A DNA stretch of 64,000 bases from Stenomitos frigidus_A (GTDB lineage Bacteria > Cyanobacteriota > Cyanobacteriia > Leptolyngbyales > Leptolyngbyaceae), in assembly GCF_963877135.1 (NCBI RefSeq), contig NZ_CAWNSW010000073.1, positions 124,001 to 188,000 of the forward strand, in the 5' to 3' direction. Shown here piece by piece: positions 35,884-43,811 of this stretch. Each line of letters opens with the position of its first letter. The stretch's first letter is position 1. A program made the position numbers and the translations under genes. The notes under the pieces were generated by a model. It was not told the DNA's origin. It did no database searches and saw only the letters and a program-made list of their open reading frames with translations.

Positions 35884-36037
35884 CACCGCCCTGCAATGAA
35901 TTGCGGGCTAACAGAACGAAGTCCGTTCAAACGGACTAAGATACTCAACAGACAACCATTTCAACCCATTACCCTACGGGAAGGCAAAGCCTACAATGGG
36001 TTTTAGCCATTAGCCCTGAATTGATTCAAGGGCGGGG
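35884..36037. repeat. Palindromic MITE-like element
   Basis: The ends are inverted copies (accgccctgcaatgaattgcgggct at the left, agccctgaattgattcaagggcggggt at the right), each itself a hairpin. A central agtccgttcaaacggact hairpin (35920-35937) lies between them. The roughly 150-bp size, the terminal inverted repeats and the absence of an open frame suggest a non-autonomous, dispersed element. Confidence 0.65.
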
Positions 36038-36128
36038 TATCGCGAAAGTGCAGGGTTTGAGTGAACTAACGCCTTCAGTTCAGAGTGATATTATCAAGCG
36101 TGTACTCCGTCTGTAACAAAGCACCGCT

Positions 36129-36521
36129 ATGGGAGTCATCGTACTCATCCTGATGATTGTTCTGTCGATCGTCATGGTCATCTTCGGCGTTCAAAATCCC
36201 CAGCCAGTCAATGTCCGATTTTTTGCTATCGAAAGCGGTAACATCTCGCTGTCACTGGTCATTGTGGTGTCTGCTCTCATTGGCGCAGCGTTGATTGGGC
36301 TACTCAGCCTGTGGGACAGTGCGCGACGCGGCATCCGTACTATGCGGACGAATAAGCAACTGACTGGTTTGGAGCAACGAAACAGTGAGTTAGAACGCCT
36401 GAAGGCATCACTTGAGCAAGAAAATGTTGCCTTAAAAGAGCGCAATGCCCAGTTGGAGAATGTGAAACAAACGGTTGAAGTCAAGGCGATCGACTCAGAC
36501 GGCCTGATTAGCGATCGCTAA
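36129..36521 (+). CDS. LapA-domain (DUF1049) membrane protein
   Basis: A 130-residue protein with two N-terminal helices (VIVLILMIVLSIVMVIFGVQNPQPVNVRFF and LSLVIVVSALIGAALIGLLSLW) and a coiled-coil tail (LERLKASLEQENVALKERNAQLE). The LapA fold participates in lipopolysaccharide assembly in proteobacteria; the cyanobacterial role is unproven. Its 3' end overlaps that of the convergent gene at 36508-37458 by 14 bp. Confidence 0.85.
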   Translation: MGVIVLILMIVLSIVMVIFGVQNPQPVNVRFFAIESGNISLSLVIVVSALIGAALIGLLSLWDSARRGIRTMRTNKQLTGLEQRNSELERLKASLEQENVALKERNAQLENVKQTVEVKAIDSDGLISDR

Positions 36522-37458
36522 CAGTCTGCGCCATTTCCTTCCGTAACTCCAGATAGCGATGCAGATACTCTGAGATGATGCCGTGCAGCAGGAGATTACG
36601 TGCAGCCCCAAACGGACTTTCGGGAGCCAGCGGGTGACGGTTGGTGATGACGTGGTTCCAGTTGTAGTCGCCTGTGAGCGCACTGATGTAGCAGCCAAAG
36701 TTTTCGTCGAATTCCAGGGACAAAACTGCCCGTTCAAATTCATCGCTGGTGAGGCAGAGCGAATAGAAGACTTTGAAAAGTTCGATCGCCGACTCCAGAT
36801 CCAATATCCGCAACCAGCGTCGCTTTTTGAAATCGATATCTACCTGTACTGATTTGATGCTGTCAAAATTCAATCCCCGTTCTTTCACCGGCTCGATCCA
36901 GTGAGGCTTTTCGCGCTGTGCTTTGCTGTAATCCAGCACAAAGTTGTAGAGAATCAGGTCGTGTTCAAGAAAGGCGTTCTCTGCCAGATTGCCGACGGTG
37001 CGGGGATACAGTTGGGATTTCTCGATCGCTGGATCAGGACCGTTATCAATCAAGAAGTTGACGATATTGGAACCAAGGCAAATGTGCCGCACAATCAGAT
37101 AACATGCTTCCGGCGACACGAAGGTGTTGAGAAACCAAGCTGCCGATTGATGCATCAGCGTATAGTTGCTGAACTGAAAGGGCAACAGCCGCTTCACCGT
37201 CATAATGATCGCCAGCAGTAGATTCGCAATCAAGGCGATCGGCACCAACAGATAACTGCGCGTCCAGTTTCGCAAGTCGCGAATCATATAACCCTTTGAA
37301 ATCGGGTCTACCGGAATCGCCTGATCCACATACAGCGCATCCCAGGCATTAGGATTGCGGCGATCGTGTGGTTCTGGGATGTATGGTTGGGCGGTTGGCG
37401 AAGAGATGGCGGTGTCTAACTCTTGTGAGATCAGTTCAGCTTGGCTCATGGCGATCAA
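36508..37458 (-). CDS. Unrecognised membrane-associated protein next to the KAS III fusion
   Basis: A 316-residue protein I cannot assign. A hydrophobic stretch (about residues 68-90, SYLLVPIALIANLLLAIIMTV) is followed by a possible second one near residue 105-125. The remainder is soluble, helical, and rich in conserved-looking His/Asp/Glu (RHICLGSNIVNFLIDNGPDPAIE; FLEHDLILYNFVLDY). It lies 97 bp downstream of the KAS III-oxygenase gene on the same strand, which suggests a shared pathway. The start may be at M4 of the frame (SQAELIS). Confidence 0.55.
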   Translation of the reverse strand: MIAMSQAELISQELDTAISSPTAQPYIPEPHDRRNPNAWDALYVDQAIPVDPISKGYMIRDLRNWTRSYLLVPIALIANLLLAIIMTVKRLLPFQFSNYTLMHQSAAWFLNTFVSPEACYLIVRHICLGSNIVNFLIDNGPDPAIEKSQLYPRTVGNLAENAFLEHDLILYNFVLDYSKAQREKPHWIEPVKERGLNFDSIKSVQVDIDFKKRRWLRILDLESAIELFKVFYSLCLTSDEFERAVLSLEFDENFGCYISALTGDYNWNHVITNRHPLAPESPFGAARNLLLHGIISEYLHRYLELRKEMAQTVSDR

Positions 37459-37554
37459 CAGGTTGACGATGGAACGTTGAGTTTGATCTGGGTGTTGTCA
37501 GTGGTGCAGAGAGCAAAGAGGTGAGAATTTCTCTGCGTCTCTGCGATGGTTACA

Positions 37555-39543
37555 TTACTGGATTTCTTCTAGTTGCAGTCGGTAGAGTCGAGCAGTCACT
37601 CGTGCGGTTTTAAGGATGCGATCGGCAATGTCTTGTGTCATCCATTCGGCATTAATCAATTCATTCAGCTTGCCCAGATGTGCTTCGTCATTTGCGCCGT
37701 GATAGCCCAAAAACGACACCTGTTCATCCTTTAGACCCAGCGTTGTCTTAATTTGCGCTGCCCATTGTCCCGCCAGATTGTTGCCCAGTCCTTCAATAAT
37801 AAACATGCTCCCCAGCAGGTCTACCGGATTTTCGCGCGAGGCTTGATGGAAAATAAATGCGGACAGTGCTTCACTGCCAATGTTTTTCTCCGCATTGACA
37901 ATCTCTTCCAGCGCACCACCAACAGAAACATAATTGCGCTCCAGCATTTGATAATCGCGGTGTTCATCTTGAGCATGACCAATGAAGGTCGATCGCAGCC
38001 GAAAGTCCGTCATATTCGACGCAGCCCGCGCAATCCACCGTGCCCCTTCCACCACTTGCGGACGCAGATTTCGCAGCATCGCCCTGTAGTCGTCTACCGT
38101 AAACTCACCACGATGTAATTTGCGGACAATGGGGACGGAACGAATCTCGCGTTCAAACTCTAGCCAAATGAGCGCGAGTTGACGGAGGAGGTAAGCAGAG
38201 ACAGGTTCTTCAGGTGTAGGGAAAGAGTTTTGAGTAGCGCTTTGCGCCGCTGATTCCGTTGGACACGCTTCGCGTTTCTTGGATGCCAGAGGCTCTACGC
38301 TAGAGAGTTTTGAGTTTTGAGTTTTGCTTTGCATTGCTACGTTAGAGCGCTCTATGGTTTGAGTTAATGCTGGTTCCTCAACGGCTGATGGCTGATGGCT
38401 GACGGCTGATGGCTGACTTCCCACCACGCTCAACATCATATAAGCCGTTGTAAACCGTCCACTTTCGGGCACGAAGCAAAAGATTTTTTGACCCGGTTGG
38501 AGTTTGCCAGAGTGAAATAATTCTTCCAGCATTAAATAGATGGAGGCACAACCTGTATTACCGCGTGTGTAGAGGTTCGTGAACCATTTTGATTCGGGAA
38601 TCATGCAGTTTGCTTTTTCCAGCAGTTCCACAATTTGTCCCCTAAAAAAGTGAGACGAGTAGTGACACAACAGCCAATCAATATCATCCGGTTGCACACG
38701 ACCCCGTTCGATTAATTTCAGCCAACCTTCCACACCCAGCTTAATAACGTTGTCCAACAAGCGAATGTTTTGCCGTAGGTTTATGGCACCTGATTGCGCT
38801 GCTTCCATGTAGGACGGATAATCCATCCAGCTTTTTTGCGCCGTTTCATCTTCCGTGCCAGCATACATACAAACGGGATAAGCATTGGCGTGAGAAATGA
38901 GTTCAATCCATTCAATTTTCAGACTGATTCCTGAAGCATTTGGATGGTCTTGAACAAGAAAGGCACCAGCACCATCGGAGAGCATCCAGCGCAGAAATTC
39001 GGTGTCAAAACCAAGTGGTTTTCCTGCTTTTACGCCTGCTTCTGCTTCAAAATGAGTGTGTTTAAACAAACGTGATGGCAGTTCAGATGCAACGGCGATC
39101 GCTGCTCTTTTTTCACCCAATTTCACCTGCGATGCAGCATATTTGAGTGCTGCCACTCCTGCACAACACACCCCTTGATTGGAGGTCACTTCGATCGGTG
39201 ACAATTCCGATAATTCTCCATGTACCATGCTGCCAAAACCAGGAACGAGCAAATCTGACCAACTGGTAGCAGCGGCGAGAAGGTCGATCGCGCCCGGTTC
39301 TAAATTAGCCTTGGCGATCGCATCCCGAATGGCGATCGCCGCCATCTGGCTGTTGCTATACGTGGGCTGCTGCTGCCGATCGATCGCATAATAGCGCTGC
39401 TGAATACCGTTACTTTTGAGAATGCGATGTTTAACTTTAGAAGGGCGACCGTTCACCTTTCCTAAATAGTCTTCCATCTCGTCATTCGTGATCGGATTTC
39501 CAGGCAAAAACTTGCCGATGCTGTTAATGAATACACCGTACAT
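37555..39543 (-). CDS. KAS III-like ketoacyl synthase fused to haem-oxygenase-like di-iron domain
   Basis: A 662-residue two-domain protein. Residues about 1-372 form a thiolase-fold FabH-type domain with the catalytic Cys (SNQGVCCAGVAAL, C126/C127), His (LLCHYSSH, H294) and Asn (RGNTGCAS, N329), so acyl condensation or transfer is feasible. Residues about 449-662 resemble the haem-oxygenase-like di-iron (iron-containing redox enzyme/TenA-like) superfamily, with GHAQDEHRDY, MFIIEGLG and LGYHGANDEAHLGKL as candidate iron ligands. A linker of about 75 residues (Ser/Gln/Pro-rich) is encoded by dispersed repeat DNA. I start at the ATG at 39543 (MYGVFINSIGKFLPG); the open frame extends 13 codons further. 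The substrate is unknown. A downstream unknown gene, a divergent Coq4-like gene and a nearby methyltransferase suggest a small-molecule or lipid pathway. Confidence 0.8.
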   Translation of the reverse strand: MYGVFINSIGKFLPGNPITNDEMEDYLGKVNGRPSKVKHRILKSNGIQQRYYAIDRQQQPTYSNSQMAAIAIRDAIAKANLEPGAIDLLAAATSWSDLLVPGFGSMVHGELSELSPIEVTSNQGVCCAGVAALKYAASQVKLGEKRAAIAVASELPSRLFKHTHFEAEAGVKAGKPLGFDTEFLRWMLSDGAGAFLVQDHPNASGISLKIEWIELISHANAYPVCMYAGTEDETAQKSWMDYPSYMEAAQSGAINLRQNIRLLDNVIKLGVEGWLKLIERGRVQPDDIDWLLCHYSSHFFRGQIVELLEKANCMIPESKWFTNLYTRGNTGCASIYLMLEELFHSGKLQPGQKIFCFVPESGRFTTAYMMLSVVGSQPSAVSHQPSAVEEPALTQTIERSNVAMQSKTQNSKLSSVEPLASKKREACPTESAAQSATQNSFPTPEEPVSAYLLRQLALIWLEFEREIRSVPIVRKLHRGEFTVDDYRAMLRNLRPQVVEGARWIARAASNMTDFRLRSTFIGHAQDEHRDYQMLERNYVSVGGALEEIVNAEKNIGSEALSAFIFHQASRENPVDLLGSMFIIEGLGNNLAGQWAAQIKTTLGLKDEQVSFLGYHGANDEAHLGKLNELINAEWMTQDIADRILKTARVTARLYRLQLEEIQ
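38190..38425. repeat. Dispersed repeats coding for the KAS III linker
   Basis: This part of the gene contains ctgatggctgacggctgatggctga-type units (38385-38425), gttttga heptamers (about 38310-38330) and a segment at 38230-38252 that occurs inverted at 23330-23352. All three types are otherwise intergenic in this window. The linker between the two enzyme domains is therefore former or inserted non-coding repeat. Confidence 0.75.
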
Positions 39544-39939
39544 ATGTGACTCGTTTTTTGAAAAGGTAAATTTTGAGGGCATTATTGCCCTAACCCAAAC
39601 ACTCAGACATTAACACTCTGAGTCTGAAGCACTCATTCGTTGCCTTCATCCTCGACAAATCTGATCGCTTGGAACTTTTTGTAAGTTAATTAATCAAGTA
39701 ATCTGTCGAAGATTCCTGAAATGTGTTTAAGGAAAAAATACGCTCCACCATAAAGCCTAAAGATTGGCTTCGCAGCTTTCTAAAACATCTAAATCAACCA
39801 CAAGCTCGATAGATTGACTCTAGTAATTTTGCGTAGAGCTTGACATGAATTTGTGACAGTTTGATCCACTGTCACAAATTTGACGGTTTCGCGATTGATT
39901 TAGCACAGACTAATCATAAAGCTCAATCAAAACCAGATA
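39544..39939. other. Divergent regulatory region of the KAS III and Coq4-like genes
   Basis: This AT-rich, 396-bp spacer between divergent starts holds no gene. The palindromic portion gtgacagtttgatccactgtcac (about 39852-39874), with an inverted gtgacag/ctgtcac pair, is a candidate operator for the Coq4-like gene. Confidence 0.5.
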
Positions 39940-40449
39940 ATGGACACGATCGATACGCTTAGTTTGCCCATTGAACCACTGCAACGATCGCTTACCTTGC
40001 GGCAAGGACTCGACCGTTACTATGAGGCAAATCCTGATTTTGTGCGTGATCAAGATCTCTGGGTTGGCATCATGCGCATTCCCTGGTGCGATATGCAGCG
40101 ACACGACATCATGCACGTCGTCACGGGCTACAGCACGGCATTGGAACAAGAACTCCAACTCATCGGCTTTCTGCTCACATCCCTCACCTGGAAACGTCCC
40201 TGGTACTACTACGCGCAGAGCTTTGTCGTGTTTCTAGAGCTTCTGTGGCAGTCCATCCAGGGCAAAGCGTGGGGTGGGATCTATCACAATCCTGTGCAGG
40301 TTTGCCGACTGTACCTCAAGGGCGTTAAGCAAGGCTTGACGGTACATCAAAAGATCAATGCCGCGATCGATCCGTCTACGGTGCTCGATCTCGACCTGGC
40401 ATCACTGCGATCGGAATACGGCATTCAAAACGCAGGCGCATGGGATTGA
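39940..40449 (+). CDS. Coq4-like protein
   Basis: This 169-residue helical protein contains H-D-I-M-H followed after exactly 11 residues by Glu (HDIMHVVTGYSTALEQE). This is the HDxxH(x11)E zinc motif that defines the Coq4 family. In mitochondria Coq4 organises ubiquinone synthesis and catalyses oxidative decarboxylation of the C1 position. Cyanobacteria make plastoquinone and not ubiquinone, so the reaction here is probably different. Neighbours are a divergent KAS III/di-iron fusion and a downstream methyltransferase (138 bp). Confidence 0.75.
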   Translation: MDTIDTLSLPIEPLQRSLTLRQGLDRYYEANPDFVRDQDLWVGIMRIPWCDMQRHDIMHVVTGYSTALEQELQLIGFLLTSLTWKRPWYYYAQSFVVFLELLWQSIQGKAWGGIYHNPVQVCRLYLKGVKQGLTVHQKINAAIDPSTVLDLDLASLRSEYGIQNAGAWD

Positions 40450-40586
40450 AGCGGAGGGAGGCAGGAGACAGGAGTGATGCCGCAAGCCGTTAGAAAATAC
40501 AGCTCGAAAGCGTGTTTGCCAGCACTTGAACAATGTGAGCAAACGTACTATTTTGTCTCAATAGTTTCTTATGAGACAAAAGGCTA

Positions 40587-41366
40587 ATGAGGGCTAAAAA
40601 TGTTCAAATTCAAACCAAACCGAATTACGGCATTGATGCGCCTGGTCTAGTGCGCTTCTTTTTTACTGCTGGTGCAGTGGCACTCGCAATCTTTCTTGTG
40701 GTGCTGTTTTCATCGCTATGGGGGCAAATTCCCAAAATAGTCGTCGGTACACTCTTGGGTATTGCAGCTACCTACTTGCTTGGCATGGGTTGCTTCATGC
40801 TGTATGGCAGTAAGGTCATGAAGTTAAAAGACAGAGATAACCTACTGAATCTTGTGCCGTGGTCAGGTCGTGAGCTTGTGCTCGATGTCGGTTGTGGACG
40901 AGGTTTAATGCTAGTTGGGGCTGCAAAGCGGCTTACTACTGGCAAGGCGATCGGTATCGACCTGTGGCAACAGCACGATCAAGCCAACAATAGTGCTGCG
41001 GCTGCGCTATCAAATGCTGCAACTGAAGGGGTTACAGAGCGTGTTGAAGTCAAAACAGCCGATATGCGTCAGTTGCCTTTTTCAGAAAACTACTTTGATG
41101 TGGTGCTCTCAAGTTGGGCGGTTCATAACATAGAAGCCGAAACCGATCGCAAAACAGCACTCGATGAAATTGTCAGAGTCCTCAAACCAAATGGCATGGT
41201 CGTTCTGTCAGACATCATCTATCAAGCTGAATATGCACACTATTTTGAGCGTCATGGCATGACGAACGTTCAGCGTCATAACAATGCAATCCGAGATTTA
41301 GTGCTTAAAGCCGTCACGTTTGGTAGTTTCGCGCCATCTGCTGTCTCCGCTTGCAAAAGTGCCTAA
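40587..41366 (+). CDS. Class I SAM-dependent methyltransferase, membrane-anchored
   Basis: A 259-residue protein with two predicted N-terminal helices (about residues 20-75) followed by a Rossmann methyltransferase domain: motif I LVLDVGCGRGLMLVG, acidic residue in GIDLW, DMRQLPFSENYFDVVLSSWAVHNIE, and LKPNGMVVLSDIIYQAEYA. It most resembles UbiE/ERG6-type enzymes acting on lipids, quinones or sterol-like substrates. The membrane anchor fits a lipophilic substrate. It lies in the same direction as the Coq4-like gene. Confidence 0.82.
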   Translation: MRAKNVQIQTKPNYGIDAPGLVRFFFTAGAVALAIFLVVLFSSLWGQIPKIVVGTLLGIAATYLLGMGCFMLYGSKVMKLKDRDNLLNLVPWSGRELVLDVGCGRGLMLVGAAKRLTTGKAIGIDLWQQHDQANNSAAAALSNAATEGVTERVEVKTADMRQLPFSENYFDVVLSSWAVHNIEAETDRKTALDEIVRVLKPNGMVVLSDIIYQAEYAHYFERHGMTNVQRHNNAIRDLVLKAVTFGSFAPSAVSACKSA

Positions 41367-41479
41367 CAATTTTCTCAGAGCAGACTGCCGGAAGTCAGTG
41401 GTGCTGAATTCGAGGTTGTTTACAGCCGCTCAAGAAAACTTTAGAAGTCGGGTCAAGAAGGCAGGGGAAGCAGATTTCA

Positions 41480-41540
41480 CTCAAAACGCTTTCCCTCTCA
41501 TTCCCCTCTCCCCTCACTCCTCTCCCCTCACCTCCCATTA
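41480..41540. repeat. C-rich short repeat before glmS
   Basis: Units such as cccctctcccctcactcc repeat several times just upstream of glmS. A related unit (ctactccctactctccactccctactccc) occurs inside glmS at about 42035-42068. Confidence 0.6.
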
Positions 41541-41598
41541 GAGGTTAAAAAAACGGAGTATATTGACGAGTATGTAGGCTTGGCAGGAGTGACTCTAG

Positions 41599-43515
41599 AT
41601 GTGCGGAATTGTTGGCTATATTGGCACCCAGGCAGCAAGCGGTATTTTGCTTGAAGGGCTGCGGAAGCTGGAATATCGCGGGTATGACTCTGCGGGCATT
41701 GCCACTGTGCTGGAAGGCGAGATCCACTGCGTCCGCGCCAAAGGTAAGCTGCACAACCTGGAAGAAAAGCTGGCAGGTGAAGAAAACCCGGCACGCATCG
41801 GCATTGCTCATACTCGCTGGGCAACCCATGGCAAGCCTGAAGAATACAACGCTCATCCCCATACAGACACCGCCAATCGCATCGCGGTGATCCAAAACGG
41901 CATCATCGAAAACTATCGTGACCTGCGCGAAGCATTAAAGGCTCGTGGCGTGGCGTTTCGCTCCGATACGGATACTGAGGTTATTCCCCATCTAATTGCC
42001 GAAGCATTAGCAGAACTGAGGAATCAGGAGTCCAGCCCTACTCCCTACTCTCCACTCCCTACTCCCTTTCTCGAAGCGGTTCGTCTGGTCGTCAATCGCC
42101 TCGAAGGTGCCTTTGCGATCGCTGTCATTTCTGCCGATTACCCCGATGAACTCATCGTGGCGCGGCAGCAAGCCCCTGTGGTCATTGGCTTTGGGCAGGG
42201 TGAGTTTTACTGTGCCTCGGATACGCCTGCGATCGTCCCTTACACGCGTGCAGTGCTGACCCTGGACAACGGCGAACTGGCGCGGATGACACCGTTGGGA
42301 GTGGAAGTCTACAGCTTTGAGGGACAGCGCCTGAAGAAAACGCCCCGGACGCTGAACTGGAACCCGGTGATGGTGGAAAAGCAGGGTTTCAAACACTTCA
42401 TGCTCAAGGAAATCTACGAGCAGCCCGGAGTCGTGCGATCGTGCCTGGAAGCTTATATCGACACCCATTGGACAGCCGCCGACCACACCCATTCGCCCAT
42501 TCGTTTGAATTTGCCTGCTGACCTGTACGCCGATTTGCAACACATTCAAATTGTGGCGTGTGGCACCAGTTGGCATGCGGGTCTGGTTGGGAAGTATTTG
42601 CTGGAGCAATTGGCTGGCATTCCCACTTCTGTGCAGTATGCGTCTGAGTTTCGTTATGCGCCGTCACCGCTGACGCCTCATACCCTCACCATTGGCGTGA
42701 CACAATCGGGCGAAACGGCTGATACGCTGGCAGCGCTGGCGATGGAGAAGCAGCGCCGATCGGGGCACTCAGCCGAATTTCAGGCACGGCTATTAGGCAT
42801 TACCAATCGTCCAGAGAGTTCATTAGGGGATCTGGTGCCCCACATTATTGATACGCACGCAGGGATTGAAATTGGCGTCGCGGCAACGAAAACCTTTGTC
42901 GCGCAGTTGATGGCGTTTTACTGTCTGGCGATCGACCTGGCACACCATCGTCAGGTCATTGCGCCCACTCAGCTTGAACAACTGCTAGAAGGTTTACAAC
43001 AACTCCCCGCCCAAATTGAAGTGGTGCTGGAAAGCCAGGAGCGCTATATTGAGCAACTCGCTCACGATTTTGCCGAAACGCAAGATTTCATCTTTTTGGG
43101 ACGCGGCATTAATTTCCCGATCGCCCTTGAAGGTGCACTCAAACTGAAGGAAATCAGCTACATCCATGCGGAAGGCTACCCCGCTGGCGAGATGAAGCAC
43201 GGACCGATCGCGCTGTTGGATGCGAAGGTGCCTGTGGTCGCGATCGCCATGCCAGGAACGGTCTTTGAAAAAGTGCTCTCCAACGCCCAGGAAGCCAAAG
43301 CCCGCGATGCGCGTTTAATCGGAGTCACGCCGATGGATGAACACGAAGCGGCGGAAACCTTCGATACGTTGATTCCGGTGCCCCATGTGGATGAGATTCT
43401 GTCGCCGATCGTCACGGTAATTCCCCTGCAACTGCTGGCGTATCACATTGCGGCACGCAGAGGCTTGGATGTCGATCAGCCTCGTAACCTTGCAAAGTCG
43501 GTAACTGTGGAATAG
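41599..43515 (+). CDS. glmS: Glucosamine-6-phosphate synthase (isomerising)
   Basis: A 638-residue enzyme making glucosamine-6-phosphate from fructose-6-phosphate and glutamine, the first step to UDP-GlcNAc. The N-terminal glutaminase domain starts with the catalytic Cys2 (MCGIVGYIG) and has the GIAHTRWATHG motif. Two SIS isomerase domains follow (CGTSWHAGLVGKYLLEQ, TQSGETADTLAAL, FLGRGINFPIALEGALKLKEISYIHAEGY, HGPIALL). The C-terminus DQPRNLAKSVTVE is the conserved TnsD recognition end. An insert of about 12 residues (SSPTPYSPLPTPF, about residues 147-158) is encoded by a C-rich repeat and is absent from the usual 610-630 residue enzymes. The Tn7-like element sits just downstream. Confidence 0.97.
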   Translation: MCGIVGYIGTQAASGILLEGLRKLEYRGYDSAGIATVLEGEIHCVRAKGKLHNLEEKLAGEENPARIGIAHTRWATHGKPEEYNAHPHTDTANRIAVIQNGIIENYRDLREALKARGVAFRSDTDTEVIPHLIAEALAELRNQESSPTPYSPLPTPFLEAVRLVVNRLEGAFAIAVISADYPDELIVARQQAPVVIGFGQGEFYCASDTPAIVPYTRAVLTLDNGELARMTPLGVEVYSFEGQRLKKTPRTLNWNPVMVEKQGFKHFMLKEIYEQPGVVRSCLEAYIDTHWTAADHTHSPIRLNLPADLYADLQHIQIVACGTSWHAGLVGKYLLEQLAGIPTSVQYASEFRYAPSPLTPHTLTIGVTQSGETADTLAALAMEKQRRSGHSAEFQARLLGITNRPESSLGDLVPHIIDTHAGIEIGVAATKTFVAQLMAFYCLAIDLAHHRQVIAPTQLEQLLEGLQQLPAQIEVVLESQERYIEQLAHDFAETQDFIFLGRGINFPIALEGALKLKEISYIHAEGYPAGEMKHGPIALLDAKVPVVAIAMPGTVFEKVLSNAQEAKARDARLIGVTPMDEHEAAETFDTLIPVPHVDEILSPIVTVIPLQLLAYHIAARRGLDVDQPRNLAKSVTVE

Positions 43516-43540
43516 GTCTGACGTATGCAACTAGCAGATC
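43474..43540 (+). other. attTn7 attachment site (glmS 3' end and target duplication)
   Basis: The last codons of glmS (coding for DQPRNLAKSVTVE) match the sequence that TnsD reads in E. coli attTn7. From the end of the stop codon (43515) to the predicted transposon end at 43541 there are exactly 25 bp, the distance of canonical Tn7 insertion. The 5-bp target duplication would be agatc (43536-43540); the second copy should occur after the far end of the element, outside the window. Confidence 0.8.
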
Positions 43541-43548
43541 TGAAGATA

Positions 43549-43650
43549 GAAAATAAAGTCGTACACTATCAAATAAAGTTTTACACTATTGGATGAAGTT
43601 GTACACTAGAGAAAAAAGCTGTACACTACCAATACAAGTGTACGGCTTTT
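43549..43650 (+). repeat. Transposon right end: four or five overlapping TnsB-type sites
   Basis: Starting at 43551, 20-base units follow one another without a gap. The second half gtacacta begins at 43561, 43581 (as ttacacta), 43601 and 43621, and a degenerate fifth unit follows (tacggc at 43641). The first half is aaataaagt or close variants. The first site (gaaaataaagtcgtacacta, from 43549) resembles the 22-bp TnsB site of Tn7 (gacaataaagtcttaaactg). Four overlapping sites at 20-bp spacing are the hallmark of the Tn7 right end. Confidence 0.9.
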
Positions 43651-43811
43651 TCTTTGGTTATATGCAACCCCTTTATCGCTCACCTGATGGTGGAGGTTAA
43701 TGGGACGAAGTGAATATTGGCTGAAATTTGATGTCTGTACGTTTGAGGGGTTTGAGCGTTAACCAATATGATCTCGCCGGACCGACATTTCACTAGATCA
43801 CAGATTGGCAA

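Noticed and set aside
42007..42609. Long minus-strand open frame within glmS
   Set aside because: It is the antisense shadow of a strongly conserved essential gene and shows no family similarity.
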